Source: Bacillus pseudomycoides
GTDB lineage: Bacteria > Bacillota > Bacilli > Bacillales > Bacillaceae_G
Direction of reading: 5' to 3'
Assembly: GCF_002551005.1 (NCBI RefSeq)
Contig: NZ_NVOY01000065.1
Location: 1 to 39,581 of the forward strand
DNA length: 39,581 nt
Below, one piece after another: positions 7,174 through 14,882 of this stretch. The notes below the pieces were generated by a model. The model was not told the origin of the DNA and made no database searches. It was given only the letters and a program-made list of their open reading frames with translations. Within the stretch, counting starts at the first letter, position 1. Each line of letters begins with the position of its first letter. Made by a program: the position numbers and the translations under genes.

Positions 7174-7316
7174 TTTCTTATCCAGAGAGGTGGAGGGACT
7201 GGCCCGATGAAACCCAGCAACCGCAATGCAGGTGCTAATTCCAGCAGAACAGTTTTGTTCTGATAGATAAGAAGGAAGAGATATATACCGCTTCTTCTTA
7301 TCGAAGAGGTTTTTTT
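7174..7316 (+). ncRNA. SAM-I (S-box) riboswitch with terminator
   Basis: The S-box core is complete: CTTATCCAGAGAGGTGGAGG, then GGCCCGATGAAACCCAGCAA, then AGGTGCTAATTCC, closing with GATAAGAAGG (7265-7274), which forms helix P1 with TTCTTATC (7174-7181). The expression platform is readable: GATAAGAAG can instead pair with CTTCTTCTTATC (7291-7302) as antiterminator, while that segment otherwise contributes to the terminator hairpin ACC...GGT followed by seven T (7287-7316). High SAM should therefore stop transcription before the gene at 7374. Confidence 0.95.
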
Positions 7317-7373
7317 ATTGCAAAAAAACCGATAATGAAAAATGGACAACGAGAAGAAAGGAGCGAGTATACT

Positions 7374-7625
7374 ATGACACTTGAGAAATATATTACACTA
7401 CGTAATGCAATTTATAATTATATGGAAGAGAAGGAAGAGCCGATTACATTATTGGATATTCAACAACATATTACTACTGAACATGAAGGGGAATTTGCGA
7501 AGAAGATGCTGCAGCAATTTTATTTATTGCGACTGCTAGATGAACTGAAATTAGATGGAAAAATTACTTTAGCAGAGCAACATAAATGTATAGATGATAA
7601 GGGAGTTTATTATATAGTAAAATAA
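7374..7625 (+). CDS. Small SAM-riboswitch-controlled protein, winged-helix-like, function unknown
   Basis: An 83-residue soluble protein. Helical N-terminus YITLRNAIYNYMEEKEEP, a second region ITLLDIQQHIT that could be helix 2 of a helix-turn-helix, a helix YLLRLLDELKLDGKI, and a C-terminal strand pair ending GVYYIVK. The order helix-helix-helix-strand-strand with LDGKI resembles a winged-helix DNA-binding domain; this is my inference from sequence. ATG 7374 lies ten bases after AAAGGAG. It is the only gene between the SAM riboswitch and the terminator at 7626, so its expression should rise when SAM falls. No methionine or cysteine gene accompanies it. Confidence 0.75.
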   Translation: MTLEKYITLRNAIYNYMEEKEEPITLLDIQQHITTEHEGEFAKKMLQQFYLLRLLDELKLDGKITLAEQHKCIDDKGVYYIVK

Positions 7626-7653
7626 AAAAGGGAGTTACGCTCCCTTTTTTATA
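7626..7653 (+). terminator. Rho-independent terminator
   Basis: AAAAAGGGAG and CTCCCTTTTT around the loop TTACG, with further T; directly behind the stop codon. Confidence 0.9.
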
Positions 7654-7701
7654 GTGGTGTTTATTTGAAAATTCATTCTATTCGATAAGCGTTATGTAGA
7701 T

Positions 7702-7728
7702 AAAAAGACTGTGCTATGCAGTCTTTTT
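7702..7728. terminator. Hairpin with A/T flanks, possibly bidirectional terminator
   Basis: AAAAAGACTG and CAGTCTTTTT form a perfect ten-bp stem with a seven-base loop. No gene precedes it on either strand at close range. Confidence 0.6.
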
Positions 7729-7756
7729 ACAAGGAAATGGTGCTGAGTGTGTAGTG

Positions 7757-7880
7757 TCAAAAAATTAAATGTTCCCCAAAAGATGGGCGTTCTCGGCTAA
7801 AAAATAAAAAAGACACCATCGCCGAATAGGTGTCAGTCGTTTTGTCAAAGAGGCTTGCCCTCTGACATGTATTAGAATAG
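7757..7880. other. Structured noncoding stretch, possible element remnant
   Basis: Three stems can be drawn. GACACC...GGTGTC (7809-7833) has a T run on the minus strand. TCGGC...GCCGA interlocks with it. GTCA-AGAGG...CCTCT-GAC closes near 7843-7866. The combination looks like the folded end of a mobile element or a small RNA, but I recognise no family. The frame on the minus strand covering it has no ribosome-binding site or similarity. Confidence 0.35.
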
Positions 7881-7932
7881 CATGTGAGTATAGAAAAAGT
7901 CAAAAGGGAATTAAAGGAAAATGCTGTTTGCA

Positions 7933-8016
7933 ATGAACATATTAATTGTATATGCGCATCCAAACCCTTCTAGCTTCAATGCTGCAATTTTGAAACATGT
8001 GAAAACAGGAGTGTAA
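7933..8016 (+). pseudogene. Truncated NAD(P)H:quinone oxidoreductase (flavodoxin-like fold)
   Basis: The frame MNILIVYAHPNPSSFNAAIL continues for a few codons and stops after 27 residues. IVYAHPNPSSFN is the flavin-binding start of the YwrO/MdaB/NQO1 type of NAD(P)H oxidoreductase, normally about 170-200 residues. The rest of the gene is not present downstream, so this is a 5' fragment left by deletion. AAAGGAAA lies about 13 bases before the start. A perfect 16-base palindrome (8019-8034) begins two bases after the stop. Confidence 0.7.
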
Positions 8017-8018
8017 TA

Positions 8019-8034
8019 GACAGAATATTCTGTC
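8019..8034. promoter_or_regulatory. Perfect 16-base palindrome, operator-like
   Basis: GACAGAATATTCTGTC is fully self-complementary. It lies between the truncated oxidoreductase and the gene at 8140 and could be the operator of a dimeric regulator; none is identifiable next to it. Confidence 0.4.
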
Positions 8035-8139
8035 GTTACCATTGGTTTGTATTAAGAATACTTTAGCCCTGTGCTGATATTTGATGAGGCAAAAAAGAGA
8101 AGAATGGTTATAAAAAATGTATGGAAAGGAAACGAAATT

Positions 8140-8508
8140 ATGGAAAATAGAAAACTAATTTACAAAATTATGAGTGTATGTAAAAGAGAAGATGATTTGT
8201 TTTGTTCTTATCTTAAGTGTTTATTTGAGATAAAGGAGAAAAGCGAGCAATTTTCTAAAGTCAAACAAGAAGTGCGAGAAGAGTATCTTATAAAAGGCAT
8301 TTGTGAAAGAGAAGTGGATATTTTAGTAGAACAAAGTGAACAAGTTGCAGATTTGTATGTACCTAAGTTGCTTCGATGGGGATTTTTACAAGAAAATGTC
8401 CGTTATATAGAAGATATCTGTTCTATGGTATTTCAATTAAAACCGTTATGTCTTTCAGAAGAACAATGGAAATATATAATTACAATTATTGAGAAAGAGC
8501 TGTCATGA
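8140..8508 (+). CDS. Hypothetical protein, helical
   Basis: A 122-residue charged protein (MENRKLIYKIMSVCKREDDL...), all-helical by appearance, with Cys at about 14, 21, 26, 50, 87 and 98. No signal peptide or membrane span. It has an EEYLIKGICEREVDILVEQSEQVADLY stretch and ends in IITIIEKELS. ATG 8140 follows GGAAAGGAAACG; the longer frame from 8071 has no site. The stop codon lies in the loop of its own terminator. I do not recognise the family. Confidence 0.65.
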   Translation: MENRKLIYKIMSVCKREDDLFCSYLKCLFEIKEKSEQFSKVKQEVREEYLIKGICEREVDILVEQSEQVADLYVPKLLRWGFLQENVRYIEDICSMVFQLKPLCLSEEQWKYIITIIEKELS

Positions 8509-8521
8509 GACAGCTCTTTTT
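8494..8521. terminator. Bidirectional terminator overlapping the stop of the 8140 gene
   Basis: AAAGAGCTGTC and GACAGCTCTTT form an 11-bp stem whose loop holds the TGA; T runs follow on both strands, so it also serves the minus-strand hydrolase at 8547. Confidence 0.85.
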
Positions 8522-8546
8522 GTAACAAAAATTTAGGGATTTAAAC

Positions 8547-9809
8547 TTAATTAGAGGACTCTTTCTGTAAGTATTCAGCAATTTGTAAATACATATTGCT
8601 ATATGCGGATTGTATTTCTCCATTATGATTCGCATTGGAAGAAAAATGAACGATAACCACATGTGCAGTTGGATCGATATATAATCGTTGTCCATAACTG
8701 CCTAGTACTTCAAATGCATTATGTTCATTGTGGGAGATCCACCACTGATTATGATAAGAATATTCCTCACCATCGCCGACTGGAAGTTCGTATTTGTTAA
8801 TGTGTTTAATTTCTTCAATAATAGAAGAAGAAATAATTTGTTTCCCGTCGTATACACCATTGTCGACAATCATTTCCCCAAATCTTGCCATGTCTCGAGC
8901 GGTGGTATTCAATCCTGCACTCGCTTGTTCCACTCCTGTTTCATCAACAACGTAATATGCATTTTCTTCTGCGCCAATTGGTGACCAAATCCGTTCACTT
9001 ACTAGATCTGCGAGTGATTTTCCTGTTACGGTACGAAGGATCCATGCTAGTGTTTCAGCAGAACCGTTATTATATGAAAATGTTTCTCCTGGAGCAGCGG
9101 TTTCGTTTGCTTCTAGCAACATGTCGTATATTCTTACCGGTCCATCATATTTTTTACTGCGAGGAAGAAGGTTGCTTGCTAAATATAATTGTGCATCTTG
9201 ATTATCTAATCCAGCTTGCTTAAAACCGTGAGTTGGATATTTTACTGAAACTTGCATATCTAATAGTTGTTGAATTGTTGCTATTCCAAATGGTGTTCCT
9301 TTTAATTCTTTTACATAAGTTTCTGCAGTTGCGTTAGACTGCAGCTTTCCTTCTTCAATGAGGGTATTAACGAGCAACCCTGTAAATACTTTTGCTAATG
9401 ATGCCATACCGTGTGTTTCGTTTTCTTTGCATCCATGAAAGTACCGTTCAAATACTAGCTTACCATCATGTAAAACAATGAACGCATCTGTTTTATGTTT
9501 TTCTAATAATTTCCGAACCGTTGTATTATTGTCATTTTCATCTTTAATTTCTAGATTATCTAGGTCTTGCAAATTAGTTGGGAGTGAGGATATATAATTT
9601 GGATTTTTAGCGACAACTTTTGTTGAAGCAAATTCGCGCATATGTGAATACGACCAACGCAGATACGGATCTTGTAACCAGTTTTTTTTCGTTACTGTTT
9701 GTCTTGAGGAAAAACTTTTATTTGGATTGAATAACGTAAATCCCATACCAGTCAATATACATATAAAAATTAAAATAATTAAAATAAGTGGGGATTTTTT
9801 AAATCTCAT
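8547..9809 (-). CDS. Serine hydrolase of the class C beta-lactamase/penicillin-binding-protein-like family
   Basis: A 420-residue protein with an N-terminal hydrophobic segment (about 7-27), which anchors it or directs it outside. The catalytic SxxK reads GMASLAKVFTG (Ser137, Lys140) and the YxN motif is FSYNNGS (Tyr246). A late GSYGQRLYIDP replaces the KTG box. This arrangement is seen in EstB-type esterases and 6-aminohexanoate-dimer hydrolase (NylB)-like proteins rather than true AmpC enzymes, so esterase or amidase activity is likelier than beta-lactam resistance. AAGGAGG precedes ATG. Monocistronic, ending at the shared hairpin 8494-8521. Confidence 0.85.
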   Translation of the reverse strand: MRFKKSPLILIILIFICILTGMGFTLFNPNKSFSSRQTVTKKNWLQDPYLRWSYSHMREFASTKVVAKNPNYISSLPTNLQDLDNLEIKDENDNNTTVRKLLEKHKTDAFIVLHDGKLVFERYFHGCKENETHGMASLAKVFTGLLVNTLIEEGKLQSNATAETYVKELKGTPFGIATIQQLLDMQVSVKYPTHGFKQAGLDNQDAQLYLASNLLPRSKKYDGPVRIYDMLLEANETAAPGETFSYNNGSAETLAWILRTVTGKSLADLVSERIWSPIGAEENAYYVVDETGVEQASAGLNTTARDMARFGEMIVDNGVYDGKQIISSSIIEEIKHINKYELPVGDGEEYSYHNQWWISHNEHNAFEVLGSYGQRLYIDPTAHVVIVHFSSNANHNGEIQSAYSNMYLQIAEYLQKESSN

Positions 9810-9860
9810 AATATAAGCCTCCTTCTTATTTTATTATAAGAGATAAGCTTATAAAGAAGC

Positions 9861-9894
9861 AAAAAAAGGAGAGTAAACGCAGAAGTTTACTCTC
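9861..9894 (-). terminator. Rho-independent terminator of the marR-MFS operon
   Basis: On the minus strand GAGAGTAAAC and GTTTACTCTC form a ten-bp stem around TTCTGC, followed by C and seven T. Confidence 0.9.
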
Positions 9895-9904
9895 TCTTAT
9901 ATGA

Positions 9905-11110
9905 TTAAGCTGATAGTTTTTCTTCTGTTGTTTGCCTTTTGAACTTTTGTTTCCGGCCATGAAGAAAATAGTAAATCAGTAATGTAAATGCAACGATAAT
10001 CGAAGAAATAAAATACATATGGTGATAACTTGAATGTGCTGCGACAATTCCTAGTACGAAAGAACCAATACCGATCCCTGTATCGAAGAATGAGAAATAA
10101 GTGGCTGTAGCAGATCCGCGTCGATGATTTGGTGCAACACTAATTGCAATTGTTTGGAAGCTTGGAACTAAAGTTCCATATCCAAAGCCAATAAGTACGC
10201 CAGAAGCAAGTAACCAAAATGACGTTTGCGCTTGGCTTAAAACGAACATACCGATCATAAAGATAATTATAGATGGATAAATAAGAACATTTTCTCCGAA
10301 CCGATCGAATATTTTTCCGGAAAATGGTCGAGAAATAACAACTACAATTGCGTATACAACAAAGAAATAACTAGCAATATCGGCCATACCAAGCTCTTTT
10401 GCATAAACAGGAATGAATGAAAGAATACCGCTATAGGAAAAGGAAAGTATACAACCTGTGAGAGCAATTGGAATTGTCGAAGGCTCAATTAAATCTTTCC
10501 ATTGCATACGTTTCTTTTCGTTAGTGCCAGCTGTTTTTTCATCAGGAATATTTACAAATAGTCCGCATAGAAAAGCAAGGATAGAAAATATAGAACAAAG
10601 GATAAATAAACCTGTAAAAGAGAATTTAGAAATAATCGTTAAACCTAAAAAAGGACCGATAACCATCGGTAAGCTCATAAATACTCCGTAATAACCAAGT
10701 GCTTCACCACGTCGGTGAGATGGTGCTACATCTGTTACGATTGTACCGGTAGCTGTTGTTGCCATTCCAAATCCGATACCATGAGAGAAGCGAAGAGCAA
10801 GCAGTAAAAATAAGCTTTGTGCACCGAAGTACATGACTGTTGCAGCTAAAAATAACGAAAGGGAGATGAATAAAATTTTCTTCCGTCCTAAATCATCAAG
10901 CCATTTCCCTGTAAATGGTCGGCAGATTACAGAAGAAATAAGAAACACTGTTGCGACAAGACCCATTTCTTCAGGTTTTCCTTTTAATCCGTCAATAACA
11001 TATATAGGTAAAGTTGTGATAAGCATATAAAATGTTAAAAAGAGAAATAGACTACTCAAACATGTTCCAATGAAGTCTTTCGTCCAAAGTCTTTGACTTT
11101 CCATAGTCAT
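9905..11110 (-). CDS. MFS efflux transporter
   Basis: A 401-residue major facilitator with 12 predicted membrane segments. The loop 2-3 signature reads RPFTGKWLDDLGRKK (about 64-78), repeated in the second half as SRPFSGKIFDRFGENV. The motif C-like GYYGVFMSLPMVIGPFLG marks the antiporter, drug-efflux side of the family. It is probably a proton-driven exporter of a small toxic compound, in the YwoG/YfhI-like group. It lies 11 bases behind the marR gene, forming an operon in which the regulator probably controls both. GGAGGG lies six bases before ATG. The substrate cannot be deduced. Confidence 0.9.
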   Translation of the reverse strand: MTMESQRLWTKDFIGTCLSSLFLFLTFYMLITTLPIYVIDGLKGKPEEMGLVATVFLISSVICRPFTGKWLDDLGRKKILFISLSLFLAATVMYFGAQSLFLLLALRFSHGIGFGMATTATGTIVTDVAPSHRRGEALGYYGVFMSLPMVIGPFLGLTIISKFSFTGLFILCSIFSILAFLCGLFVNIPDEKTAGTNEKKRMQWKDLIEPSTIPIALTGCILSFSYSGILSFIPVYAKELGMADIASYFFVVYAIVVVISRPFSGKIFDRFGENVLIYPSIIIFMIGMFVLSQAQTSFWLLASGVLIGFGYGTLVPSFQTIAISVAPNHRRGSATATYFSFFDTGIGIGSFVLGIVAAHSSYHHMYFISSIIVAFTLLIYYFLHGRKQKFKRQTTEEKLSA

Positions 11111-11121
11111 CCCTCCAATTT

Positions 11122-11538
11122 TTAATCAAGATTTCGAATTACTTTTTGTAGTACATGAAAAGCAAGGTGAAGTTCTTCCTCGTTAATATCTTGCAATGCT
11201 TTTTCTTCAAATGAGTCGACCTCTGCCTGCCAACTCGGTATCATTACGATTGCTGTTTCTGATAAAGAAATGAGCTTTTCGCGTCGATCTGTTCCCTCTG
11301 TTCGAGTAATCCATCCCATTAATTCCATCCGTTTTAAAGTACGGGTCATTGTTGGAGACTCAACGTTTAAGTATTGACACAATTCTGTTTGTGTACAAGG
11401 TCCGGTTTGATTTAGCCTAAAGATGACGGCCCACTGCGCGCTGTATAAACCGGTTGGAGAAACACGTTCGTTGAATCTTTTGGAAAATTTCCGAGCGGTT
11501 TGGCTGACAGTGTGAAAAAAGTGTTGTTTTTCGTCCAT
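11122..11538 (-). CDS. MarR family transcriptional regulator
   Basis: A 138-residue winged-helix repressor. Helix-turn-helix at about 50-75 (TQTELCQYLNVESPTMTRTLKRME), then the wing GWITRTEGTDRREKLISLSE (76-95) with the conserved D-x-R. A C-terminal helix dimerises. It is the first gene of a two-gene operon with the MFS exporter and sits behind a palindrome overlapping its own promoter, so autoregulated, ligand-relieved repression is expected. AAAGGAAAGG precedes ATG. Confidence 0.92.
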   Translation of the reverse strand: MDEKQHFFHTVSQTARKFSKRFNERVSPTGLYSAQWAVIFRLNQTGPCTQTELCQYLNVESPTMTRTLKRMELMGWITRTEGTDRREKLISLSETAIVMIPSWQAEVDSFEEKALQDINEEELHLAFHVLQKVIRNLD

Positions 11539-11557
11539 ATTTTTTTCCTTTCCTAAT

Positions 11558-11577
11558 TAGTTACCTAGCTAACTATA
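11558..11577 (-). promoter_or_regulatory. MarR operator overlapping the -10 of the marR-MFS promoter
   Basis: TAGTTA-CCTAGC-TAACTA is a perfect inverted repeat of six-base arms (11558-11575). It overlaps TATAGT (11577-11572), the -10 of a promoter whose -35 TAGACA (11600-11595) lies 17 bases upstream on the minus strand. A repressor bound here would block polymerase. Confidence 0.7.
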
Positions 11578-11642
11578 TCTATTTTTTTCAGAATTGTCTA
11601 GTAGTCTATCATTATGCTTACGAAAAAAAGTTCATTTTCAGA

Positions 11643-11671
11643 TTGAGAACGTATATTCTGTATGATATGAT
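11643..11671 (+). promoter_or_regulatory. Sigma-A promoter of the PhaZ-like gene
   Basis: TTGAGA (11643-11648), a 17-base spacer and TATGAT (11666-11671), about 60 bases before the coding start. Confidence 0.7.
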
Positions 11672-11732
11672 TAAGTTAGAATTTTCTGTTTTTTTAAAAG
11701 TGTGTTATTGATAATTTTGAGGGGGAAACAGA

Positions 11733-12629
11733 ATGATGAAACCTGCCATTATGAAATCAGTAGCATTATCAAATGGAGAAACAATTGCTTATCAAGAAGC
11801 GGGAGATGGAACAGAAATAGTAGTGCTTATTCACGGGAATATGACATCTTCGCAGCATTGGGATTTGGTTATAGAACAATTGCAAGATTCTTATCATATT
11901 TATGCTCTTGATTTACGTGGTTTTGGCTTTTCAACTTACCATCATCCGATTGATTCATTGAATGATTTTACAGAAGATGTGAAGTTGTTTGTGGATGAAC
12001 TGCAATTAAAAAATTTCTCATTGGTCGGATGGTCAATGGGGGGAGGAGTTGCGATGCAGTTTGCAGCAGCTTATCCGACGAATGTGAATAAACTCATATT
12101 GGTAGAATCAGTAGGGGTGAAAGGATATCCAATATATAAGAAGGATATAAATGGTCAACCAATTGTATCAAATCTGTTAACAACAAAAGAAGAAATAGCG
12201 GAAGATCCTGTTCAAATTGCACCTGTTGTTGAAGCTTTAAAACAAAAGGATAAGCAGTACTATCGTAATATCTGGAATTTACTTATATATACGCATCATC
12301 AGCCTAGTTCAGATCGCTATGAGAAATATCTGAATGATATGTTGACGCAGCGCAATTTTGTTGATGTGAATTATGGACTTGTAACATTTAATATTTCTGA
12401 TGAACATAACGGAGTTGTAGTTGGGAGCGGGGATATGAATCGCATTCAGGTGCCAACATTAGTTCTCCAAGGGAATCGTGATTATGTGGTGCCAAAAGTA
12501 GTTGGTGAAGAGTTGGCAAAGCATTTACCAAATGCAAAATTGGTCATGTTAGAAGATTGTGGGCATTCGCCATTTATTGATTGTTTAGACGTGTTTATAA
12601 ATGAAGTAATCGCATTTTTGAAAGGATAG
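11733..12629 (+). CDS. phaZ: Alpha/beta hydrolase, probably intracellular polyhydroxybutyrate depolymerase
   Basis: A 298-residue alpha/beta hydrolase without signal peptide. Oxyanion region VLIHGNMTSS (31-40), nucleophile elbow G-W-S-M-G with Ser101, acid Asp250 in LQGNRDYVVP, and His278 in EDCGHSPFID. The GWSMG pentapeptide, the size and the cytoplasmic location fit what I remember of the B. thuringiensis intracellular short-chain polyhydroxyalkanoate depolymerase PhaZ, which degrades stored PHB to 3-hydroxybutyrate. The name therefore rests on recall, and a generic esterase remains possible. GAGGGGGA lies eight bases before ATG. Own promoter upstream; no terminator separates it from the next gene. 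Confidence 0.8.
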   Translation: MMKPAIMKSVALSNGETIAYQEAGDGTEIVVLIHGNMTSSQHWDLVIEQLQDSYHIYALDLRGFGFSTYHHPIDSLNDFTEDVKLFVDELQLKNFSLVGWSMGGGVAMQFAAAYPTNVNKLILVESVGVKGYPIYKKDINGQPIVSNLLTTKEEIAEDPVQIAPVVEALKQKDKQYYRNIWNLLIYTHHQPSSDRYEKYLNDMLTQRNFVDVNYGLVTFNISDEHNGVVVGSGDMNRIQVPTLVLQGNRDYVVPKVVGEELAKHLPNAKLVMLEDCGHSPFIDCLDVFINEVIAFLKG

Positions 12630-12700
12630 TTGCATTGTCTCCTATTGCACATAAGAAACGTATACTATAATAGGATTGTTTTGAAAAGGAGAAGGTTATA

Positions 12701-13003
12701 GTGATTTTTTATACAGAACCAGCTACTTTTGTACCGATGATGATTCTAAAAGCGGCTTATCCATCAATTCGTTATAGGACTGTGTATACGCAACCTTTGT
12801 TAAATGGTACGAATACGCATATACAAAAATTATACTTCCATACATTTCCTCCAGTATATGGAACGAAATATTATGTGACTTATTCTTATTCCCATCCAGC
12901 GCAAGGTGTAGTTGTATCGCAACCCGTTTTTTATGCTCCTAAAATGAAATCATATATAAACCATATGCAGCCATATGTGAAAGCTCAAGTATGGGAAGGA
13001 TGA
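12701..13003 (+). CDS. Hypothetical protein, Tyr-rich
   Basis: A 100-residue protein rich in Tyr, Pro and Val (MIFYTEPATFVPMMILKAAY...; YYVTYSYSHPAQG; QPVFYAPKM), with neither membrane span nor Cys. The composition recalls small spore-coat or surface proteins, but that is only an impression. The start is GTG behind AAGGAGAAGG. TATAAT-like sequence lies about 30 bases upstream without a good sigma-A -35. Ends at a strong terminator. Confidence 0.7.
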   Translation: MIFYTEPATFVPMMILKAAYPSIRYRTVYTQPLLNGTNTHIQKLYFHTFPPVYGTKYYVTYSYSHPAQGVVVSQPVFYAPKMKSYINHMQPYVKAQVWEG

Positions 13004-13040
13004 AAGCTAGAAGTTTGAACTTCTAGCTTTATTTTTTTGG
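13003..13040 (+). terminator. Rho-independent terminator
   Basis: AAAGCTAGAAG and CTTCTAGCTTT pair perfectly around TTTGAA, then ATTTTTTT; it begins at the stop codon of the 12701 gene. Confidence 0.9.
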
Positions 13041-13114
13041 AAATTAAGAGTATACGATTTACGGATAAAACATCTATAATAAAGGATGTGAGTTTATCGA
13101 GGGAGCGTAATAAC

Positions 13115-14290
13115 ATGGGGAGAAAGTATACGTTTTGGATTATGGTTGGAATTGTTGCGATTTCTGGGCTTTCACAAGGTATGTTGTTACCAGCAATCGC
13201 AATGATTTTTGAGAAAGAAGGAATTAGCTCAAGCTTTAATGGCCTTCATGCAACGGCATTATATATTGGGATTTTTGTTATTTCACCTTGGCTTGAGAAA
13301 CCGATGCAAAAATTTGGAATGAAACCTCTTATTGTAATTGGAGGCTTCATTGTTGTTGGAGCATTATTTTTGTTTACGCAAACCTCTTCTTTTTGGGGAT
13401 GGTTTGTTCTTCGTTTTTTAGTTGGAGTAGGGGATCATATGCTTCATGTTGGAACACAAACGTGGATTACGACAACTGCTAGTCCGCACAAGGTTGGAAA
13501 ACAAGTTTCTATTTATGGAGCATTTTTTAGTATCGGTTTTGCAATGGGGCCTTATTTAGCGAGTACAGTACAATATGGCATTGCAACACCATTTATTGTA
13601 TCAACTATTCTTTGTTTATTAGGTTGGTTATTGTTAATTCCAACGCAAAATGCATTTCCTGATCAAGGGGAAGCGAATCAAGAAAGTGAATCATCTTTGC
13701 AGCGTTATAAGCAAGTTTGGATAATGGGTTGGATTGCATTACTTGCACCGTTAGCTTACGGAGTATTAGAAGGGATGCTTAATAGCAATTTGCCTGTATA
13801 TGCGATGAGGAAAGGTTGGTCAGTTGAGCAAATTTCATTTTTATTGCCAGCATTTTCGATCGGTGGAATTATTACACAAATACCACTTGGTATACTTAGT
13901 GATCGTCTTGGAAGAGAGCGTATTTTAACATGGGCGTTTAGCGTCAGTACAGTGGTTTTTCTAATCGCAGCTATATTTGATAACTATTATTGGCTTGTAT
14001 TTATATTTATGTTACTTGCTGGTATGGTTATTGGATCCTGTTTTTCACTTGGACTCGGTTATATGACTGATTTATTATCCAAACATTTATTACCAGCAGG
14101 AAATATATTGTGCGGAATTGCTTTTAGTATCGGAAGCATTACTGGGCCTGTATTAGGTGGATTATTTATAGAGAAAATACAGGATACAAGCTTTTTCTTT
14201 GCTGTTATGCTCATTATGGCAGGAATTTCGATTGTTTATGTGGCATATATGAAAAGTCAAGCAATGATAAGGAAAGTAGAAAGTAGGTAA
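13115..14290 (+). CDS. MFS transporter
   Basis: A 391-residue major facilitator with 12 membrane segments and a central hydrophilic loop (about 175-200, FPDQGEANQESESSLQRYK). The A-like motif occurs as LEKPMQKFGMKP in the first half and GILSDRLGRERIL in the second, the latter nearly canonical. Probably an exporter; substrate unknown, similar in layout to B. subtilis YfkF. ATG 13115 lies nine bases after GGGAG; the longer frame from 13037 has no site. It is four bases from the NETI gene, so the two are cotranscribed. Confidence 0.88.
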   Translation: MGRKYTFWIMVGIVAISGLSQGMLLPAIAMIFEKEGISSSFNGLHATALYIGIFVISPWLEKPMQKFGMKPLIVIGGFIVVGALFLFTQTSSFWGWFVLRFLVGVGDHMLHVGTQTWITTTASPHKVGKQVSIYGAFFSIGFAMGPYLASTVQYGIATPFIVSTILCLLGWLLLIPTQNAFPDQGEANQESESSLQRYKQVWIMGWIALLAPLAYGVLEGMLNSNLPVYAMRKGWSVEQISFLLPAFSIGGIITQIPLGILSDRLGRERILTWAFSVSTVVFLIAAIFDNYYWLVFIFMLLAGMVIGSCFSLGLGYMTDLLSKHLLPAGNILCGIAFSIGSITGPVLGGLFIEKIQDTSFFFAVMLIMAGISIVYVAYMKSQAMIRKVESR

Positions 14291-14294
14291 AACA

Positions 14295-14501
14295 ATGACA
14301 AAGCAATTAAAAAAGAAGAAATTTGAAGTATTACCAGATGAAACAATTGCACAGTGCCTCGAAAGAATGGAGAAGGAAGGATATGCACCGTCCCGCCGCA
14401 TGGAGGAACCTATTTTCCATGAGGTGAAAAGAGATGGAAAAACGGTTGTAGAGCCTTGTGGACGAAAAATAATATTTGAAGGAAAGATAAAAACGGTATA
14501 A
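14295..14501 (+). CDS. NETI motif-containing small protein
   Basis: A 68-residue basic protein with the family pattern FEVLPDETIAQCLERMEKEGY (one residue per position from 10) followed by PSRRMEEPIFHE. It is the DETI form of the NETI motif. Such proteins (B. subtilis YebG is one) are widespread in Bacillus and have no known function. It starts four bases after the MFS gene and is probably cotranscribed with it. No clear terminator follows; the intergenic repeat copy A begins 60 bases downstream. Confidence 0.85.
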   Translation: MTKQLKKKKFEVLPDETIAQCLERMEKEGYAPSRRMEEPIFHEVKRDGKTVVEPCGRKIIFEGKIKTV

Positions 14502-14563
14502 AGTGCAACGCTATATAAATACAAATTATAAAATCGACATAAAAACCCTTTTTCTTTTTAAGC

Positions 14564-14711
14564 GGGCGAGAGCATCTGGCCATGCATAGAAGCGGTCAAG
14601 TCCTTTTCTGCCACATGCAAGGTTTAAAACAGAGGGAGAAAGCGAGTACAGGTCATGTTGTATTCTGCATAGCAGCGACTTATATGTCTAAAAATTAATA
14701 TGGATATATAG
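14564..14711 (+). repeat. Intergenic repeat, copy A
   Basis: About 148 bases, starting GGGCGAGAGCATCTGGCC, with central TTTAAAACAGAGG, then GGTCATGTTGTATTCTGCAT and a GGATATATAG end. Close to copy C (28254) along its full length and to copy B (21023) with more differences. All three are intergenic and in the same orientation. Size and placement suit the bcr repeats known in the B. cereus group, but I cannot assign a family. The remainder of 14502-14882 is AT-rich with a TATAAT at 14832. Confidence 0.75.
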
Positions 14712-14882
14712 TTTGCGTGGATTTTTAATTGGAAAGTTACCAAGATCCCATCGCTATCAAGTTAAGATAAAATTATATTTTTAAAACGAAAAAATAAAAA
14801 TAAAAATGGGCAAATTCAAGAATTCCATGCATATAATATAGCGAAAGGCCTTTCACCATTTTTCACCAAGGGGGCAATCATA

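Noticed and set aside
7757-7880. Possible fluoride (crcB) riboswitch because the minus strand contains GGCGATGGTGTC
   Set aside because: The rest of the motif and a downstream transporter are absent, and the bases are explained by a GACACC/GGTGTC hairpin.
8547-9809. AmpC-type beta-lactamase
   Set aside because: SxxK and YxN are present, but the KTG box is replaced by GSYGQRLYIDP and the context has no ampR; an esterase or amidase is likelier.
9905-14290. Multidrug-resistance island formed by two MFS exporters and a MarR regulator
   Set aside because: The two exporters are in separate, oppositely oriented units with their own neighbours and normal base composition; nothing links them.
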